A DNA stretch of 64,000 nucleotides. It comes from Scedosporium boydii. Its lineage: Eukaryota; Ascomycota; Sordariomycetes; Microascales; Microascaceae. Positions 34,082 through 45,200 of the stretch are shown here, one piece after another. Within the stretch, counting starts at the first letter, position 1. The number at the start of each line of letters is the position of its first letter. The stretch is taken from assembly GCA_002221725.1 (NCBI GenBank), contig NJFT01000061.1:62001-126000 (forward strand), read 5' to 3'. Below the pieces are notes generated by a model that saw only the letters and a program-made list of their open reading frames with translations, was not told where the DNA came from and searched no databases. A program made the position numbers and the translations under genes.

Positions 34082-34634
34082 ACGACATCTGGTTGAACCG
34101 GACACACGGGAGGTACGAAATATCATGGCTTCAGAAAAATGAAACATCCATACTATCCGGGAACGGGTGGCTCGCGAATCCAGGAACGAAGGAGGAGTAG
34201 GCACAGGGGAGTCGTACGTCTTCGGGGTGTCTATCCAGTCGTATTACCCGCGAATCCCGCAGTCCCGTCACACACAGCCAGGCGAAGCTTCAATGTTCCC
34301 TTCTCCTAAGGTTGTCTGGTCTATACATTTGGAGCACGGAACCTGTGAACAGAGCCTTGAAGAGTGCCCACAACCAACACACAAGATTCCCCCGCTCGCA
34401 AAACGTCCGTGAGTCTTCTCTCCCGTGTTTGTTTCCTCCTTCCGGAATTGAGAAGGGATCCAGAATGCGCGGTTTGCCGGCATCCTCGTCCCGCACGGAC
34501 TCGGAGGGGATGATTTCGATCATTTCGGCGTGATCTACACCCTTTTGAAAGGCGTGTTTTCCCGGGTAGAATTAGAAATGGAAACTACAAAGTACGACAC
34601 GGGAATACGGGAGTGCCGTTCCTATGAACTATGC

Positions 34635-34674
34635 CAGTGTGCCAATGTGCCCGTGTTCCAGTGCTTCCGTGTGC
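34635..34674 (+). repeat. Decayed octamer repeat (CCAGTGTG)5
   Basis: Five 8-nt units: CCAGTGTG, CCAATGTG, CCCGTGTT, CCAGTGCT, TCCGTGTG. Most differences are transitions. Confidence 0.65.
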
Positions 34675-35070
34675 TTGGAGGTGATGAAAAGGGCATCTGT
34701 GCGATATCACGGACGGTCGAAAGAAGTAAAGAACGGACTGGAAATAGAAAGCTGCGCATATCAATACTTGTGCTTTCGCGTCGATTTCGTGTCACTGAAA
34801 CAAGGAAAGGAAGAAGAAAAACAGAAAGCTTCAAACCAGCAAGAAGCGAGATCAGTTCAAGATGGTAAATCTTCTTTGCCTCGGGCTTCCCTGCAAGGAT
34901 CAATTCCAAACTTGATCGACAACGCCACAGATGTGATATCGATCCACAGAGACCAATATTGGTCAATTGATCTGTTGCTAATTGCGTTTGGCTCAATAAT
35001 AGGGCATGGCAAACACTTTTGCAAGGGCCAACGCCATTACGCGCAGTAGGCTGCGTGCAAGATAACCAGC

Positions 35071-35115
35071 ATCAATGATCAGATCTATTCTTGAATCAAT
35101 TGATTGATCATTGAT
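35071..35115. repeat. Nested inverted repeat
   Basis: Perfect 10-nt arms ATCAATGATC (35071-35080) and GATCATTGAT (35106-35115) enclose a 12-bp palindrome AATCAATTGATT (35094-35105). The segment could form a cruciform. Confidence 0.75.
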
Positions 35116-38100
35116 GTCCGTCCAAATGATGACGGGCTTCCAAGTTCCAGCCACCCCTGTCCTGCCTTTGAAACCCCAACCACCCGACACCGAGATGATG
35201 CCCAATGGACAGAAGAATATCCACTTTACGCGTTGGCTTTTAATTGAATCTTGCTCCGACCCGCAGGTTTGACGCGACGAAACGCGGGAGCAAAGGCCTG
35301 CTCTTTTACCTCCATTACCAAGAGATTCTCTCGCCAAATATGGAGATAATACGACTGCAACCTGCATGCACCCCCAGCTCCACCCACAACACTCTCTCAC
35401 ATCGGATGTGAAGCCTCCAATTGGGCTCCTCAGCGATGATGCGGGCAATATTACCAGCGGCAAGTCCCCAGGTGCCTGCCTTTCAAGGGAGGGGGTAGAG
35501 GGTGTATTCACGATAGAGCAGGCATTTTCTCTGGGTTAGCGAGACCCATATGTCTAGACAACTCGAGATACAACGTTAACTCTACCTGCTCTCCACGTTA
35601 GACCCAAGAAATGACAAGGACGGTACAGCTACAGTACGCCAAAGTCCCGCTTGCGCTTCAGAACGGAGAACATAGGCAGAGCCAGCCTGAAGAGGAGAAA
35701 GCCATGCCATAAAGGTCAATCGTGCCAACTGTGGATGGAGTAAGTCGCAGCAACCAAGAAAAAAAAACTCTGTTAGTGACCGCACGACTGTCCAACTGAG
35801 TAAATGCGGGTGGTTGAATGACCCGCCAGCGCACACACGTCTTCATAAGTCGTGAGGTCCTCGGTCGGTTACAAATACCTCCACACGATAATTGGAAGAC
35901 GTTTTCAAAGCTCCGATGAATGGGCATTCTTCGTGACGCATCTATGGCCTTCCGTTGAGTCCCCACTGCAAAAATCTTCGTGCAGATTAAGTGCAGATTG
36001 AGAATGATCAAGCCGCCATGTGACGAGTTGAGTTTTTTTCACCGGCTGTTCGTGAAGCAGGGACTACACTTGAACATTATTCATTTGGGAAGGTAGGTGA
36101 TTCTGGGCTCAGATAGGCTGCGTTGGAGCGTTTCATCCCTCTTGACCTTAAGCTGCGTCTTCAATATTGCGAGTTCGGGAGCTAATCAATTCTCTTTGAT
36201 CCATGGGGCCCTGTGCTTATATTGAGCTAGGACGATCCTTGGTGCCGCGGCCCTCCTGTAGCGGCATAGATCGCTATGATGTGAGGTTATCCTAGGGTAG
36301 TCTATCTGTAGATCGGTGCCGTTCATAGTCCGACTGGGAGCTATCATGGAGAAGGGGGGGAGTTCAACTACGCTCTGCCTCACCCAAAGAGAGACTCCAG
36401 GCTCTGCTAGGCTGCCGTTGGAAAGACACTCTATGTTTCTCCATGGGTCGAGGAGTTACTCTGAATGCCTATTGTTTTGTGTTTCCATGCTGATGCCCGA
36501 GGCTTGCTTCCCGATTCCGTTACGCTTCACCTTCGTGTCGACTACGACGCATTCCCGGGCAAGAGAAGTAAACGAGCGCTTCAGCTTGTATGTGACATGT
36601 CGAGAGACGAGGTCGACTTCTATGTTGCTATGCATGGGCATGCAGTCTTTAAACGGCCGTTTGGAACCTTGTGATATCACAATTAAGGATCGCTATATGC
36701 TTGGACAATGGAACTCTGGCCCGCAGAACCTGTGTTCGACTGTGATACCTTGCTTCTTGAGAGACTCCATTCCTCTTATGTCGCCTCGGCATCTCATTGA
36801 GGATTTACAAGATTCCGTCCTACCGTCGGCGGTGATCGTGGCACGATCGGATGTACAAGATGGAGTTGAGAACTCTTGTGAAACTCCCCCGCAAGGGGCT
36901 TGTGGAAGGGATGACGAGGTGGATTCGTGCAACGGCAAATAGTTGAGATGAAATCGGCCTTGTGGACTTGTGCTAGGTGAGATTTTTGACGACTTACAAC
37001 GTGGAGGTGGTGCAGAGTTGAAGTTTCTGGTTTCTGTCAGTTCAAGCGATCCTGCTCCTCTACAGAAGACCATATCTCCCACCTAAGAGGCGGGCGGCGC
37101 TTCCTGACGGGGTCGTAGTATGGAGGGAGGTTATGGAGGGACGAAGAGTGTTCGTTAGGCGAAATAGGAGGGATTCGGGGTGCTGGGTTGCTGGTGCTCG
37201 AGGAAGGAGATATATGCAATATGCCCTTCCACCGGTTGTCCGAGGGTTTCTCTCACCAGCACGGAACGCCTTGTTTTCGGATGTAACGCAGATGATACAG
37301 TTCTTTCGAAGTTCAATAGAATTGACACTTATTAAGACTATGGACCTGCGGGTTGAGCAACAATCTCAGTCATGGTACAGGAACTCCAGCCCATTGCCTT
37401 AGGGCCGAATCCATGGACTTGTGTGCCAGTTCATATGAAGAGCGTGTGCCCAATGTTGCTATTACAAGATGCTCGAGTAAATATTGGGATCAATGTCTCT
37501 AGGCTACCTTCCAGGTCACGAACACTAAGTCACCATTTCTCGTATATCAGGTCCTTGGAGAGATCGGTGATCATCACCCTAGTCAATCAACAATGGGAGC
37601 GCGAGGCAGCCGCTGTCTCGATAACCAAGCGGAGATGTCATACACAGTTCTCGTAGATAGCACATAGTAAACGGAATACTGGAAATTTACCATAGGGCGG
37701 CGAGCGACAATTTCCTCCCTCTTGGTGAATCCTGGAGAAGATTGATTCTTAGTACGGTCATTCCATCGTCACCCACTCATCCGCTCACTAGTCTTCGTGC
37801 CTCAAGTCGCCTTGCTCATCTTTGAAGTCGTGGATGGTAGTATCGCAAATCGATATTGGCTGCTCGGACCAAATTACCTCCACGACTTCGTACAACCAAC
37901 ACAATATCCGAAATGGTTTATGAGATATATTGTCAACAATCTGCTTAACCCGAGTGTTTTGGTCGGAATATCCCTTTCAGGGACACCATTAGACTTGCAT
38001 TTGGCAGAATTCTGTCCGAGAAGGCACCGGTGATGTGCTGTGGATTTCGTTCGTTGGCTGATTTATGTAGTCAGCTAGTGCATCCGATACCAACATAGTT

Positions 38101-40010
38101 TGTCGGAGCCGAGCAACACAACTCAACGATGAAGGTGACCGCGCTTGCCTAAGGATATGTGGGCGTAGACTAGAAACAGGACAACTTCTAAATGGTCCAA
38201 TGGTCAGGAAATGGTTGTAATGGTCTTCGTAGGACGTCAGGAAATCAATGATCAGTGGGAATCTGCGTCGCAGGGTACCACTGGCAAAAGGAATAGAAGA
38301 AAAATAGAAATAAAAGAATGAGGTGATATTGAAAAGAAAGATAAAGAAACAGATGTTGCAGGACAGCCTCTAAAACTAATGGAAGCAACTGATTGCTCAC
38401 AGCCGCTCACACTTCCCTCCTAACACATGCCGAACTGCGTATTTGTCCCAGTCTTCCCGTATGGACGTGGGAGACATTCCCCCGTTATATGTGTGTAAGT
38501 GAGGTCCGTCTCTGCGGCTCGCAAGCTTCTTTTGTGGCGGCGGCCATTCCCGTGTGGCACTGCGGAATACCAACCGTACCGCGCGCCAACACAATAGCCA
38601 CTATATATCAGTGATGGAGGAAGGTTTCAACGTGAGGTTTGGGAATCCCCCCGTCACTTCTTGTACATATCTGGTTCGGCGATTACTCCTTATCCCCACA
38701 CTGAGATCAAGAGAGGGTAGAATAGAGCACCTATAGCAGTACCCCAATCTTGACTTGAAAACCTATACACCCGTAGAGACCATTGAAACCCCCCATGAGA
38801 TATCCCAAGTTTATAACCTGGATGAGGGCATATGGTGGGAGGAGACATAGCGTTCAAAATCACCCAAAGACCAACCAAGTTAGAAAGAAGTGACCCTAGC
38901 CAGACGGAGGTGGAGTCAATCGTCTTGATAGACGAGAGGTACGGAAGGCGAAGCTGCAAAAAAACAATAAATTCCAACGAGAGCGATCATATTAGGAGAG
39001 GGGGGACGTACGTATGCCATATACTCCAAGGCTGGAATCGTCACATGCCAAACGAGAGACGAAATATCAGGAGAGGCCCGGCCCGAAAGTTCGAATTAAC
39101 CGGGGCTAAGCCTTACAACGAAAGTGGATGAGCTCAAATCTGCGCTTTAACGGAATGATCGAATCTATTGATAGAGAAATGGACTTGTCGCCAAAACAGA
39201 GCAATACGATTGTGGCCGAGGGACAGAGGAAATAGGATTTAAGGACGAGTTGATTATGGGTTTCAGTGCTGAGGAGAGCAGGTGCAGTGTGCCATAAAGA
39301 AAGGTAAACGCCAATAAAGAAACGACCCTGCTATTAAAGGGTTTGGAGAATCAGGATGGTGCCCCTTCACGCCGGTCGAAGGTGAAGTTCATCTGGGATC
39401 GAGGGATGAAGTCGGCAAGTATGCATCAAAGCGAAAGGAATCTGGCGAAAGCGGCCAATTACCGTTTTCCGAATCGCGGATTACTGCGGAATTGCTACTT
39501 TCGGAAAGGAATAATGTTGTACGACCATAGATAAAGTTTCCCCTTTTGTCATTGACAACGTGAGTCTAGCTGAAATATTCTCCACTCTCTTTGACTCGAA
39601 AGAAATTTAGGAGGCGTTAAAGTCATGACGCTGGTCAGAAAAGTGGCAAGGAGTTGCCGAAGATTCAAATTTATCCTTCAAAGTGTGTGATAAGGAATGA
39701 GACCAAGAACTTCTTAAACAGGTAATTATCGAAGCGTTTCCTTCTTATGCACAAAACGGGGCATGGTGGGTCTTTCTGAGACGTCGCTCCTCGTCAGCTC
39801 GTTCTTCAACACTAACCTCGCTTCTCGACTTGATGCTTCCCCCTTCATTTTTGGGTCAGATTTCAATTCTAGTAAATTTTTTTAATAAGTGGAAAATTTT
39901 TTTGATTCTGTCATACACTTGTTTGGTCCTTCTCCTTCACCAAGGCCGTTCCTGGCCATTAAATCCCGTCCCGTATCAAGAGGCCATTCTCCTGGAATAA
40001 AAACGCCAAG

Positions 40011-40680
40011 ATGCTGTGGTGGTAGGTTCTTAGAGGTCGTGAAGGCCCAAGCATATGCATTCTAAGCATAGTCTCATCTATAGGTATCATTCTGTGCTGG
40101 CACGGCGACCAATTCTCACACAGAGTATCACGACCGCCATTTTAAATACCATCGGTGATGTGACGGCTCAACAAGTGATCGAGGGGCGGGGGAGGGACCA
40201 TGACTGGCAACGAACCGCACGGATGGGTCTCTACGGAGGAGGTACGCTTCTAGCCCGCCGGAGAGCTCTGCTTTACGAACCAGAAGCTCAATCTCCTAGC
40301 CGGATTTCGTGGACTAACGAAGGGGAACAGTTGTCTTCGGTCCTGCTGCGGCAATGTGGTACCGGGCTTTGAGCCGTCGCGTCGTTTTCAAGGACAAGAA
40401 CGCGGAGGTTCTGGCTAGAGTGGCTGTTGACCAGACATTATTCTCCCCAACATTCCTCGTAATATTCCTTTCGACGATGGCCTACTGTGAAGGGCGTGAC
40501 CCCAAGGAGAACATCAAGAAGAACTTTTTCCCCATCCTAGCGACTAACTATATGGTTTGGCCGTGGGTACAACTCGCAAACTTTAAGTTTGTCCCCTTGA
40601 ACCACAGGCTCAACCTGGCCAACACAGTTGCGATCGGATGGACTTGTTATCTGAGCTACATGAACAGTCGGGGTAGATAG
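40011..40680 (+). CDS. SYM1: Sym1/Mpv17/PMP22-family mitochondrial inner-membrane protein
   Basis: Member of the Mpv17/PMP22 family. Yeast Sym1 sits in the inner mitochondrial membrane and supports ethanol or heat-stress metabolism and mtDNA stability, probably as a channel. Three exons give 172 aa: an 11-nt first exon 40011-40021 (ATGCTGTGGTG), 40084-40241 and 40331-40680. The joined start MLWWYHSVLARRPILTQS matches the family consensus and supports the micro-exon; the ATG at 40055 would give an unrelated start. Other motifs are GDVTAQQ, DWQRTARMGLYGG, FGPAAAMWYRAL, VDQTLFSP and NYMVWPWVQLANFKFVPL, with four hydrophobic segments. Introns are 62 nt (GTAGGT...TAG) and 89 nt (GTACGC...CAG). It is the first gene right of the 24-kb gap. 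Confidence 0.93.
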
Positions 40681-41183
40681 GACGTCTGGGGATTTTATGC
40701 GCTAGATAGAGAGAGTTGATACCCAATATTGCGAGCAATAGACTTATCTGCGGAGACAAGCTAGATCAGCCGAGCAAACGAGCCATTTATTAGTCTTTGG
40801 GGCCAGTTTAATAGACCAAAAGCGAATCGTATGGGCTACCGCCAAGCAACTTTCGAGAATTGTGATTTGATGGTGCCTCGGAACGGTCCAGCAACCCCCA
40901 CTCCACCGAGTCGCGTGATTTCTCCTGATTCTACACAGGCCGTTTACAGCTGTTTCCAACCGAAATCGGTCCTCGTTCTAGTGATCAGCAGATGGCGCCT
41001 CAGGCACCAACGCAAATTTCTTGCTCCGCCGCCAAGGCTGTGGCCTTCTTCGGCGATGACTGCAGATGACCTTGATCTCCGCCACAACGAAGCGACCGCT
41101 TCTAATTCCCCCCAAACCTCTCAGCACTGCTGTTCTTTCCGTTGTTGTGCACATCGATAGATGCGTCAACAACTGAAATTATC
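40681..41183. promoter_or_regulatory. SYM1 3' end / mS38 promoter
   Basis: A 503-bp tandem spacer between two genes for mitochondrial proteins. No gene or strong motif was seen; open frames on both strands overlap and lack recognisable content. Confidence 0.55.
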
Positions 41184-42296
41184 ATGCTACCGCTCACGGT
41201 GCGACGCGTAGCCTCCTCGGCTGCCGCCCAGTCATCGTTATTTACGCACGCGCCGAAAGCCGCCGCATCCCTTACCACCACCCAACGTAAAGGCCCTCTC
41301 CACCAGCGAAGATATTCTTCCTCGAAACCGAGCAGCCCTAAGAACCGCTCGAACGGATCGAAAGGTCTCCCTGCCGGGGAGACCGTGTCGGCCTCCGCGT
41401 CGTCCAATGAAGTGAAAACTCCGTCCGAGAAGAGGAAACGCAAGAGCAAAGTCAACGATGAGGCCAATGACCCTTTCCACGGGTTCCCAAGCGTTCCCAG
41501 CACGCAACATCTTTCCCAAGAAGGTAAAGTGGTCCCATATCCAGGAAAACTCACCAACTCTCTTGTCTAGAATACGAACTAATTTCGCGCCATTTCTGGC
41601 TACCTAGCTTTGGGACTCTCCAGTTTCTTCTCCATGCACCGCCCGATCTCCATTACCCACAGCCTACCGCGAACTGTGAGCGATGAGGCCTTTGCCGAGA
41701 TCTTCACCGCAAAGACTACCGCCAACAAGACGAGCGATGTCATCTCCACTCTCTCGCGAGCCGTCGATGATCTCGAGGGGCCGATGGCGAAAATGACCAT
41801 CTCGAGGGATGGTCATGCCGAACAAGCCGGCGATGGCATGCAGAAGATCGATGTTAGGCATGCTGATGGCCGGGAATCGAGCATCTTCGTCCAGGTCAAG
41901 AGCATGACTGGCCAATTCCTCCCCTTCCAACCTCCGCCGATCCCGGAGCCTCAGGCCAACGGTGAAGTTCTCGGCTCTTCGGCCGCTGCCGAGGCTGACG
42001 TCGACCTCTCCCCCCAACATCGAGTCTATCGCGCCATGTTTACCATCGAAGAAACTCTGGATGCTGACGGCCAGGTCCACGTCCTGGCTCACAGCCCCAA
42101 AATCCTTAACGACGAACCCGGTACCCGATACATTGACCGCCTACGAAGGCTTAGGTATGAGGACGCTCTGCGCAGGAGGGAAGGCTTCCACGCCATCAGC
42201 GTCAAGAAGCGAAGAAAGCTTAAGATGAAGAAGAAGAAGTTCAAGAAGAAGCTAAAGGCTTCGAGGAAGCTCAGGGAAAGGCTACACAAGATTTAA
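41184..42296 (+). CDS. COX24: Mitochondrial small ribosomal subunit protein mS38 (Cox24/AURKAIP1 family)
   Basis: Exons 41184-41523 and 41608-42296 give 342 aa. The 84-nt intron has donor GTAAAG, a possible branch at GAACTAAT and acceptor TAG. The ATG at 41184 begins MLPLTVRRVASSAAAQSS, a clear mitochondrial presequence. The middle is long and low in conservation. The C-terminal 35 residues hold the family hallmark: HAISVKKRRKLKMKKKKF followed by more Lys/Arg, a highly basic helix that binds rRNA near the decoding centre in mitoribosome structures. In yeast the protein was first described as Cox24, needed for COX1 mRNA processing or translation. Identification rests on this C-terminal block plus the presequence. 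A histidine common in the fungal KMKKHKYKK block is replaced by lysine here. Confidence 0.85.
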
Positions 42297-45200
42297 AGGC
42301 ATTTGGTTATAGACAGACACATGCATATCTGGCATCTTGGAGTCGGTCCCTCTTTGAGGCATCACTAATGGCATCCGTCGTTATTCTTTAGTTTTCTCTC
42401 TTTTTGTTCGTCCCGACCCATTTCAGGCAAGTTCTTGCCAGGGCTGGGCGAGAGACTAGAAAGGAGATCCAGAAGCTTCGCCTGGAAGGTGCAGTTTGCC
42501 TGGATTCCTTGAGCAGCAGTCTTTTCTCGCCTGGCTCTTTTGGGCTGCTTGTTGAAGTGACGGGCGAATTCCGGGGATGTTTTCCATAGACTTCTCCGCT
42601 GTAATATAGATAGTCGAGGTCTGGCGTGAATGGGAATATATCTGTCTCTTAAAGCTGGTGCGTATTTCTTGACTTATTTGCCTCCGTCGCTCGGGCTCTT
42701 GGTCGTACTAGGTGAATCATACCCAGCGTCACAACCCTGAAAGTGGTAAACAACGTGCCATAATAACAGTTAGAGCTGAGCGGCCAGTAAGTGTGGCCTC
42801 AATTCTTAGAGCGTGGATCAAAGCGCCTGGTGCTGATGCTCAGCCACCAACCGCCGCTTTACGTTAAGTCCACAAACCGGGGGACGATAATAATAATCCT
42901 ATGTTTACGATACAATTCGAAACATGAGGGAACGGCTTTCTTTCTTGGTCCTTAACATTCTCCCTATTTCCTAATTTCCAGTGTTTCCATATTTGAAATA
43001 GAGCTCGGATGCCTGCCTTCCTGGATCGTCCTGCACTCTGGGTGGGACGACTATGAGAATAGGATCAATGTGGAATATGGCCTAGGAGAGTTTTCTGGAT
43101 AGGTAATGGATAGGGGGAATATCTCTCAGGCCGGGCCATCGGCCTCGGGGAATCGGGATCACCAATGCTGGGTTCGGACGTTGCCAGAGGAAGTTGATGT
43201 TACAGCTCTATGGAAATCCTCCCGACTGGCCCATCTCCAACGATTGCAAGGGGACAAGGCTAGGTGGTTAGGTGATGATATGGAATAACTAACGTCTCTC
43301 ATGTGTCTCATGTTTCCTCGAGGAGATTGAAACAGACATAGATGCGATATCAAATAAAACAGCGATGGTCAGTGTGGCAGGTTTCTTTTGAGTATCCCAG
43401 GTTCTTAAACATGCCGGGATAAGAATGACCGAATCTTAAATCGCCCATTGTTGGAGAGAGTCAAAGACCGCGGAGTTGTTTGAATTCGACAGCCGCATGC
43501 CAAGTAGCCAACAGCCTTGTCCAGCAACCGTATTGGGAATGGGGATTTCCGAGGACATCCATTACACCATTACATGGGTCAGTTGTCTAAGAGGGACAGC
43601 CAAGGATCTCCAAGAGATCGTTCCTTCTCTATCTCAGTACATCCCAACCGGGGACGTGCTTATCAGTCATTTCAATTTCTAAAATTTACCAACTCCGCGG
43701 TTATTAACTGAGCTAGATAGGTGGCTCTATAGCGAGAAAAATGCGTTGTATAGGAAAACTATGCCGAACGGAGTAATCCCTTACATATAACGCAAGTGCC
43801 TCGCTGAGAAGCTTGGGTGGAACGATATGTGAGTATCCAAAGCGCGGATCATGCATGATGGGCGACGGGTATTCTGGCTCATGCGTGGTGAAGAGAACGC
43901 TTCCGTAGATCTATCTGGGCAAGGCGCTCGTTTCGCTTGCGGACCACACAGACAGTACCCCAACATCGAGCCTAACAGTTTGAATGTGGGACTGCACTTG
44001 GGGGGTTTTCTATTTGCTTTCTTTTGTAAGGAAGTCGCTGCAATGGGTTGGCACTGAAATTTTAGCGTCTTGGGCGCTTTTCTCGACTTATAGGTCCGTA
44101 GTGAATTCGTCTTATCGAGTCGTTGATGGCGACACGGAGTTGTCAATGCCTTTGAATCTCATAATGCAATCAATGATGGCGGCTGAAAGACGGGATGAGA
44201 CTGTCAATGGGAGTGCCACTTCTTACAACGACGATTAAACGGAGATACTTGGGACGCTGTAAACGAGAGGTGGCTAGTATGACCGGGGGTGAGATTTATG
44301 ACGCAGCTTATTTCGACATCTCCGGCTTTTTTAGCCCCCAAATATCATTATGGAAAGAAGGGGGAAAGGGGGTGGGGGTGAGGACAGGAAGGGGGCTAGG
44401 AATGGGACTAGGGAGGGGGGAGTGTATCGTGATCTCTTGACGTCCCATGTGCACTCTGGAGATCTCTCCCTATGCCTATGTTTTGGGGGCGGTATGACTA
44501 TGCATGCTTGATGAATGGATCGTAGGAGTGAGCGTTGCAGAAGATGAACGTCTAAGTAAGCCTTTTACGTCTAAACTGATAGGGAGTCGGGAATAGATCG
44601 GTATGGTGGCAGTTCGCATCGTTCCTTTTAATCGAGGTTCAGCATATCAAGGGCCAGTTTGACGGGGCACATTTGTCAGTAAAAGCTGAACACCGTTGAT
44701 GTCTTCTCAGGTATGCTGGCTCACAAAATCGGAAATTCTCTCCCAACCCTTATAGGCTTAATTGAGAACGTTTATAGCGAGGATTAAGAAAAATGACCGA
44801 GGAAAGAGGACGAAGTCTTAGTGCAAATTAAGACTACGAGGTCGTCTTCCAAAGCTAACCTTTGCACGCTCTGCTCTGGTGATGGCTTTCGTGTGTCTTG
44901 TGTTGGGTGTCGTGATGTAGAGAGAGCATGCATGGTTGACGTTTGAATTCAATTGTCGTCGAAGTGTGGAAATTCCGAACGCACTGTGTGTCTACACTAT
45001 ATCTCGAGACACCCCCACCGTGCACAACCTTAAAATCTGAAACACCCACCCTTGAGAAACTGTTTACTTCTAAAGTACTTCAATGGGTGAATTGTCATCC
45101 CTTGGGCGAGGTCTACGGGATTTGGCATTTATATGGTTTCTGAGCTTAGAATTATCAATGAGAAAGCATTTTGGGGAGCTAGATTCTGGCAAAAAAATCT

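Larger units (their letters stand above)
33001..40010. other. Right part of the gene-free block
   Basis: No recognisable gene and no exact TACTTCGTA copy. The open frame 36316-36942 (+, 208 codons) overlaps open frames on the other strand and in another phase, and its product has no recognisable feature. Purine-rich sequence lies at 38285-38350 and A/T homopolymers at 39870-39905, just before the SYM1 promoter. Two decayed tandem repeats and one nested inverted repeat are listed separately. Confidence 0.5.

Noticed and set aside
34993..35511. 172-codon minus-strand open frame
   Set aside because: It runs through the nested inverted repeat at 35071-35115, its composition is not protein-like, and no family is recognised.
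36316..36942. 208-codon open frame in the gene-free block
   Set aside because: Its product has no domain, signal or repeat I can recognise. Other frames on both strands are also open here, and one frame of this length is roughly expected by chance in the whole window.
15710..40010. Centromere or RIP-inactivated transposon block
   Set aside because: The DNA is not visibly AT-rich and no RT, transposase or LTR remnants could be read; kept only as an open possibility for the gap.
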